Origin: JALZKA01 sp963753385
Lineage (GTDB): Bacteria > Actinomycetota > Thermoleophilia > Solirubrobacterales > 70-9
Reading direction: 5' to 3'
Length of the DNA: 64,000 nt
Assembly (NCBI GenBank): GCA_963753385.1
Contig: CAVWCC010000013.1
Coordinates: 62,001-126,000 of the forward strand
Position 1 is the stretch's first letter, and every line of letters begins with the position of its first letter. This document shows positions 60,667 through 64,000 of this stretch, piece after piece. Below the pieces are notes generated by a model. That model was not told the DNA's origin. It did no database searches and saw only the letters and a list, made by a program, of their open reading frames with translations. The position numbers and the translations under genes are program-made.

Positions 60667-61851
60667 ATGAGCCGGGGGAGGAAGCGAACCGTGCTCGCGG
60701 GGACAGTGGCGGTGCTGGCCTGCTCCGTGCTTGCGGTCACCGGCCTCGCCAAGACCGAGATCTCGCGGTACAAGGTCGGGGAGTTCCCGATCGATGTCGC
60801 GGTCGGCGACTTCAACCGTGACGGGCGCGATGACCTCGCGCTGACGATCTTCCAGGGCGACCCGCAGACGGTCGCGATCCTCCGCGGCCGCCGCAACGGG
60901 AGGTTCGCCAAGGCGAGGCAGATCCCGCTCGAGCCGGGCGACCAGCCCGACGGCCTCGTGGCGACACGGATCGGTGCCGGCAAGGACCAGGACCTAGTCG
61001 TCGGCACGCTCGACGAGAACGTACTGGTGCTCAAGGGCAAGAAGGGCGTCGGGTTCGCTGCTCCGAAGCAGCTTCCGATCGGGGGACGCCCGAGGGAGCT
61101 CGCCGTCGGCGACTTCGACCAGGACGGGACGATGGACCTGGCCCTGAGCCGCCAGGATGCGGCTGACGTCGCGATCGCGCTCGGACAGGGCGGCCTCAAC
61201 TTCGGGGCGCCGGTCTCGGAGGGCGGCGCGGGCGGCAGCGAGATCATCGCGGCGCGACTCGACCTGGGCAACGACCTCGACCTGCTGACGATCGACCACG
61301 GCACCGACGGCTTGATGCTCCTTCGGGGGCAACCGGGCGCGGGCTTCGCTGCCGCCGAGCCGCTCCCCGCGACATTGGAGCCGTTCTCGATCGCGGTCGC
61401 CGACCTGAACGAGGACGGCATGCTCGACATCATCGCCGGCCTCGTGGGCGATCGCCCTCGCCTGTCGGTATCCGCGGGGGCGCCGGGCGGCATCTTCGCG
61501 GCGCCGGTCACCCTCACGCTGGGCCCGCGGCCGATGGTCGTCCAGGACATCGCGGTCACGAAGCTCAATAGGGACGGCGATCCGGACCTGGTGATCACCG
61601 GGGCCCAGCAGGAAGGGGTCCGCGCGGCGCACCGGTGGGCGCGCGGAAACGGGCCGCCGCTCCGCTCGCGCGTGCTGTTCCTCAAGGGCCGGTCGGGGCT
61701 CAAGCTCAAACGCCTGCGCGAGATCAAGCTCACCGGCTCGACCAGCGCGGTAGCGGCCGAGCGGATCGGCGGGGGGAAGAACGTCGACGCGGCGGTTGCT
61801 TTGGCCCGCCCGGAGAAACCCGGGCAAGCGGTCGTGATCCTCGATCCATAG
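60667..61851 (+). CDS. Secreted FG-GAP/VCBS repeat beta-propeller protein
   Basis: A 394-residue exported protein. After a signal peptide (TVLAGTVAVLACSVLAVTGL) come about six to seven blades with calcium-loop motifs such as VAVGDFNRDGRDDLALT, AVGDFDQDGTMDLALS, VADLNEDGMLDIIAG and KLNRDGDPDLVIT. Such propellers bind calcium and are found in extracellular binding proteins. No anchor or sorting signal is present. The ligand is unknown. Confidence 0.88.
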   Translation: MSRGRKRTVLAGTVAVLACSVLAVTGLAKTEISRYKVGEFPIDVAVGDFNRDGRDDLALTIFQGDPQTVAILRGRRNGRFAKARQIPLEPGDQPDGLVATRIGAGKDQDLVVGTLDENVLVLKGKKGVGFAAPKQLPIGGRPRELAVGDFDQDGTMDLALSRQDAADVAIALGQGGLNFGAPVSEGGAGGSEIIAARLDLGNDLDLLTIDHGTDGLMLLRGQPGAGFAAAEPLPATLEPFSIAVADLNEDGMLDIIAGLVGDRPRLSVSAGAPGGIFAAPVTLTLGPRPMVVQDIAVTKLNRDGDPDLVITGAQQEGVRAAHRWARGNGPPLRSRVLFLKGRSGLKLKRLREIKLTGSTSAVAAERIGGGKNVDAAVALARPEKPGQAVVILDP

Positions 61852-61869
61852 GGGCACCGGAAGGGGCGG

Positions 61870-61900
61870 TCTGACAGGACGCCCTGTCAGACTCTACAAT
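61870..61900 (+). promoter_or_regulatory. Promoter and overlapping palindromic operator of the P450 gene
   Basis: CTGACA (61871-61876), an 18-base spacer and TACAAT (61895-61900) form a good -35/-10 pair; the start site would be about 61907, next to ATG 61909. TCTGACAGG-ACGC-CCTGTCAGA (61870-61891) is a perfect 9-bp inverted repeat covering the -35 and most of the spacer, an ideal repressor site. Confidence 0.7.
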
Positions 61901-61908
61901 CGACCGAG

Positions 61909-63327
61909 ATGACGGTGCAGACGCCGACAGCGGAGCGGCCGCCCGGGGTGGCGCGGGTGATCGCCGACGCCCGCGAGGAGCTCGCCCGCAGGCCGAAGCT
62001 GCCGCCCGGAGAGCTCAATTTCAGCCTGCGCCGCACGCACCGCTTCCAGCGCGACACGCTGGCCACGACGCTCGAGTACCACCGGCGCTACGGCGACGTG
62101 TTCTCGGTCCGGATGTTCCACCGCGCGACGGTGGTGATGCTCGGCCCGGAGGCCAACCATTTCGTCACGGTCGTGGGCGCCGACAACTTCAGCTGGCGCG
62201 AGGGGATGTTCGGCGAGCAGCTGATCCCGCTGATCGGCGACGGGCTGATCACCACCGACTGGGAGTACCACGACCGGGCCCGCAAGATCATGATGCCTGC
62301 GTTCCATCGCGAGCGGATGGATGCCGCTGTCGGCGTGATGGTCGACGAGGCGCAGCGGGCGCTCGAGCCCTGGCGCCCGGGCGCGACGGTCGACGTCTAT
62401 CACTGGATGCGCGATCTCTCGATGAGCATCGCGATGCGGGCGCTGGTGGGCCTCGACCCGCGGCGCGGGGGGATCGGGCACGAGGCCGCCACGGCCTTCG
62501 AGCGCGCGCTCGCGTTCTACGACACCGAGACCTGGTGGATGCTCCTGCGCGGGCCCGGATCGCCGTGGGCGCGGCTGCAGCGGGCGCGACGCGACCTCGA
62601 CCGGATCGTCTACGGCGAGATCGCCCGCCGGCGCGCGGAGGGTGCCGACGGCGACGATGTCCTGTCCATGCTGATCCAGGCACGGGACGAGGACGGCGAC
62701 GGCTTCACCGACCGGGAGCTGCGCGACCAGACGATGCACCTTCTGTTCGGCGGCCACGACACGTCCTCGTCGACCCTCTCGTTCCTGGTCTACGAGCTCG
62801 CGCGGCATCCGGAGGTGGCGGCTCGGATCCGAGACGAGCAGGCCCGGGTGCTCGACGGCCGCCCGCCCACCGTCGATGAGCTGATGAAGGAGCTGCCGCA
62901 GCTCGAAATGGCGTTCGACGAGACTCTGCGGCTCTACCCGCCCGTCTGGTTCGGTCCGCGGAAGGCGGTGAAGGACTTCGAGTTCCAGGGGCACCACATC
63001 CCAGCCGGGACGCACATCATGCACTCCTCGTGGACGAGCCACCGCTTGCCCCACGTCTTCCCGCAGCCCGAGGAGTTCATCCCCGAGCGCTTCACGCCGG
63101 AGGCCCGCGCCAAGCTGCCGAAGGGCGCCTACATCCCGTTCGGCGGCGGCCGGCGGATCTGCATCGGCAAGCGCTTCGGGCAGCTGGTCGTGAAGGCGGT
63201 CGCGACCTCGCTGCTCCAGCGCTTCGAGTTCGATCTCGCGCCCGGCTACGAGCTCGAGGTTGACAAGCTGCCGACGTTGAGCCCCCGAGGAGGCCTGCCG
63301 GTGGTACTGAGCAAACCCCGTCGGTAG
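61909..63327 (+). CDS. Cytochrome P450
   Basis: A 472-residue soluble P450. FGGHDTSSSTLSFLVYELAR is the I-helix oxygen motif near 285, FDETLRLYPP the ExxR near 338 and FGGGRRICIGKRFGQ the heme loop with Cys near 418. The PERF motif appears as IPERFTP. It resembles bacterial class-I P450s related to the CYP51/fatty acid hydroxylase groups. No ferredoxin or reductase gene is adjacent. The mRNA is probably leaderless and controlled by the palindrome upstream. It converges on an acyl-CoA dehydrogenase gene across 27 bp. Confidence 0.93.
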   Translation: MTVQTPTAERPPGVARVIADAREELARRPKLPPGELNFSLRRTHRFQRDTLATTLEYHRRYGDVFSVRMFHRATVVMLGPEANHFVTVVGADNFSWREGMFGEQLIPLIGDGLITTDWEYHDRARKIMMPAFHRERMDAAVGVMVDEAQRALEPWRPGATVDVYHWMRDLSMSIAMRALVGLDPRRGGIGHEAATAFERALAFYDTETWWMLLRGPGSPWARLQRARRDLDRIVYGEIARRRAEGADGDDVLSMLIQARDEDGDGFTDRELRDQTMHLLFGGHDTSSSTLSFLVYELARHPEVAARIRDEQARVLDGRPPTVDELMKELPQLEMAFDETLRLYPPVWFGPRKAVKDFEFQGHHIPAGTHIMHSSWTSHRLPHVFPQPEEFIPERFTPEARAKLPKGAYIPFGGGRRICIGKRFGQLVVKAVATSLLQRFEFDLAPGYELEVDKLPTLSPRGGLPVVLSKPRR

Positions 63328-63354
63328 CGGACGCGAAGCGGAGCAGCCGACGGG

Positions 63355-64000
63355 CTATTGGATTTTGAGGCCCGAGATCGCGCGCGCGATGACCAGGCGC
63401 TGGATCTCCGCGGTGCCCTCGAAGATGTCGTAGATCTTCGCGTCGCGGTGCATCCGCTCGACCGGGAACTCCCGGGTGTAGCCGTTGCCGCCGAGGATCT
63501 GCATCGCGCGCTCGGTGACCCACACGGCGACCTCGCCGGCCTTGAGCTTCGACATCGAGCCTTCGGCGTTCTCGAAGGTCTGGCCCGACTTGCCCATCCA
63601 GGCGGCGCGCCAGACGAGCAACCGTGAGGCGTCGATCTCGAGCTTCATGTTCGCGAGCGTGAACGCGATCGCCTGGTTCTCGATGATCGGGCGGCCGAAC
63701 TGGACGCGCTCCTTGGCGTAGTCGAGCGCGTACTCATAGGCGCCGCGGGCGATGCCGACGGCCTGCGCGCCGACGATCGGGCGGGTCGCCTCGAAGGTCT
63801 GCATCGCGGCCTGCGACTTCGACTGCTTGCCCTCGCGCACCCGCGCGAGGCGCTCGTCGAGCTTCTCCTTGCCGCCGAGCAGGCACGAGCCGGGGACGCG
63901 GCAGTCGTCGAGGTGGACGTCGGCCGTGTGCGAGGCGCGGAGGCCGTGCTTCTTCACCTTGGCGCCCTGCTCGCAGCCTGGCGTTCCGGGCGGGATCACG
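63355..64000 (-). CDS. Acyl-CoA dehydrogenase, C-terminal part (cut by the window end)
   Basis: The visible 214 residues are the middle and C-terminal domains of an acyl-CoA dehydrogenase: LRASHTADVHLDDCRVPGSC, GAYEYALDYAKERVQFGRPI, AMQILGGNGYTREFPVERMH and RDAKIYDIFEGTAEIQRLVI, where the Glu of FEGT is the usual catalytic base. The flavoprotein oxidises acyl-CoA to enoyl-CoA. The gene begins beyond position 64000. It could act with the enoyl-CoA hydratase encoded elsewhere in the window. Confidence 0.93.
   Translation of the reverse strand, partial: VIPPGTPGCEQGAKVKKHGLRASHTADVHLDDCRVPGSCLLGGKEKLDERLARVREGKQSKSQAAMQTFEATRPIVGAQAVGIARGAYEYALDYAKERVQFGRPIIENQAIAFTLANMKLEIDASRLLVWRAAWMGKSGQTFENAEGSMSKLKAGEVAVWVTERAMQILGGNGYTREFPVERMHRDAKIYDIFEGTAEIQRLVIARAISGLKIQ

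Noticed and set aside
1..64000. tRNA, rRNA, CRISPR arrays, integrase or transposase genes
   Set aside because: No T-loop-like GGTTCGAATCC context with a matching acceptor stem, no regularly spaced repeats, and no DDE or tyrosine/serine recombinase motif was found by reading.

Overview
The window is GC-rich bacterial DNA with densely packed genes, four-base stop/start overlaps and mostly short intergenic gaps. The gene families point to an actinobacterium: type II fatty acid synthesis with an InhA-like enoyl reductase and a MaoC dehydratase, WS/DGAT, DHA2 exporters, STPK-TPR, AbiEi/DUF559, and start codons sitting just behind a TAGGNT -10 box. I would guess a Thermoleophilia-like soil lineage, probably from a metagenome assembly; that is inference. 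No rRNA, tRNA, CRISPR, integrase or transposase gene was seen.

Layout. 1-13.6 kb: a hot-dog thioesterase, a beta-keto-acid cleavage enzyme and a TetR regulator, then a peptide uptake and processing operon (LD-carboxypeptidase, two paralogous solute-binding proteins, Dpp-type BCDF transporter, DmpA-type aminopeptidase, M20 peptidase, SDR). Most of these genes are interrupted by frameshifts although their active-site motifs are intact, which looks more like consensus indels than decay. 13.6-20.5 kb: ogt, an MFS protein, two tandem secreted M1 metallopeptidases, and a GAF histidine kinase with a LuxR-type regulator. 20.6-28.2 kb: a nine-gene FAS-II operon (fabD-fabH-fabG-ACP-fabF-acyl-CoA carboxylase beta-SGNH esterase-MaoC-fabI). 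28.2-37.3 kb: secreted L-type lectin, class B PBP, WS/DGAT, a beta-lactamase-fold esterase, and a TetR/DHA2 exporter pair. 37.2-42.3 kb: one reading frame that joins a P450 to a Baeyer-Villiger-type monooxygenase, two SDRs and a glycosyltransferase remnant. 42.3-51.5 kb: CBS protein, Ser/Thr kinase-TPR, VOC protein, frameshifted methyltransferase and enoyl-CoA hydratase, a PhaC-like hydrolase/acyl-CoA-synthetase fusion, a membrane protein and an acetyl-CoA hydrolase/transferase. 51.5-64 kb: an AbiEi/DUF559 gene bounded by inverted palindromic repeats, a benzoylformate-decarboxylase-like enzyme plus FAD/Fe-S 2-hydroxyacid dehydrogenase, a second TetR/DHA2 pair, M28 peptidase, FG-GAP protein, P450 and an acyl-CoA dehydrogenase cut by the window end.

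The most interesting unexplained signal is a roughly 46-nt two-hairpin element present three times (22464, 23543, 46453). Two copies lie in the fab operon exactly between fabH/fabG and ACP/fabF. The second hairpin shows a compensatory base change and its 3' arm is the likely Shine-Dalgarno sequence, as expected of a translational cis-regulator. Other notable items are the P450-BVMO reading frame, the repeat-bounded DUF559 gene, a 166-bp concentric inverted repeat before the FAD/Fe-S gene, heptamer repeats inside two fatty-acid genes, and several candidate leaderless promoters.
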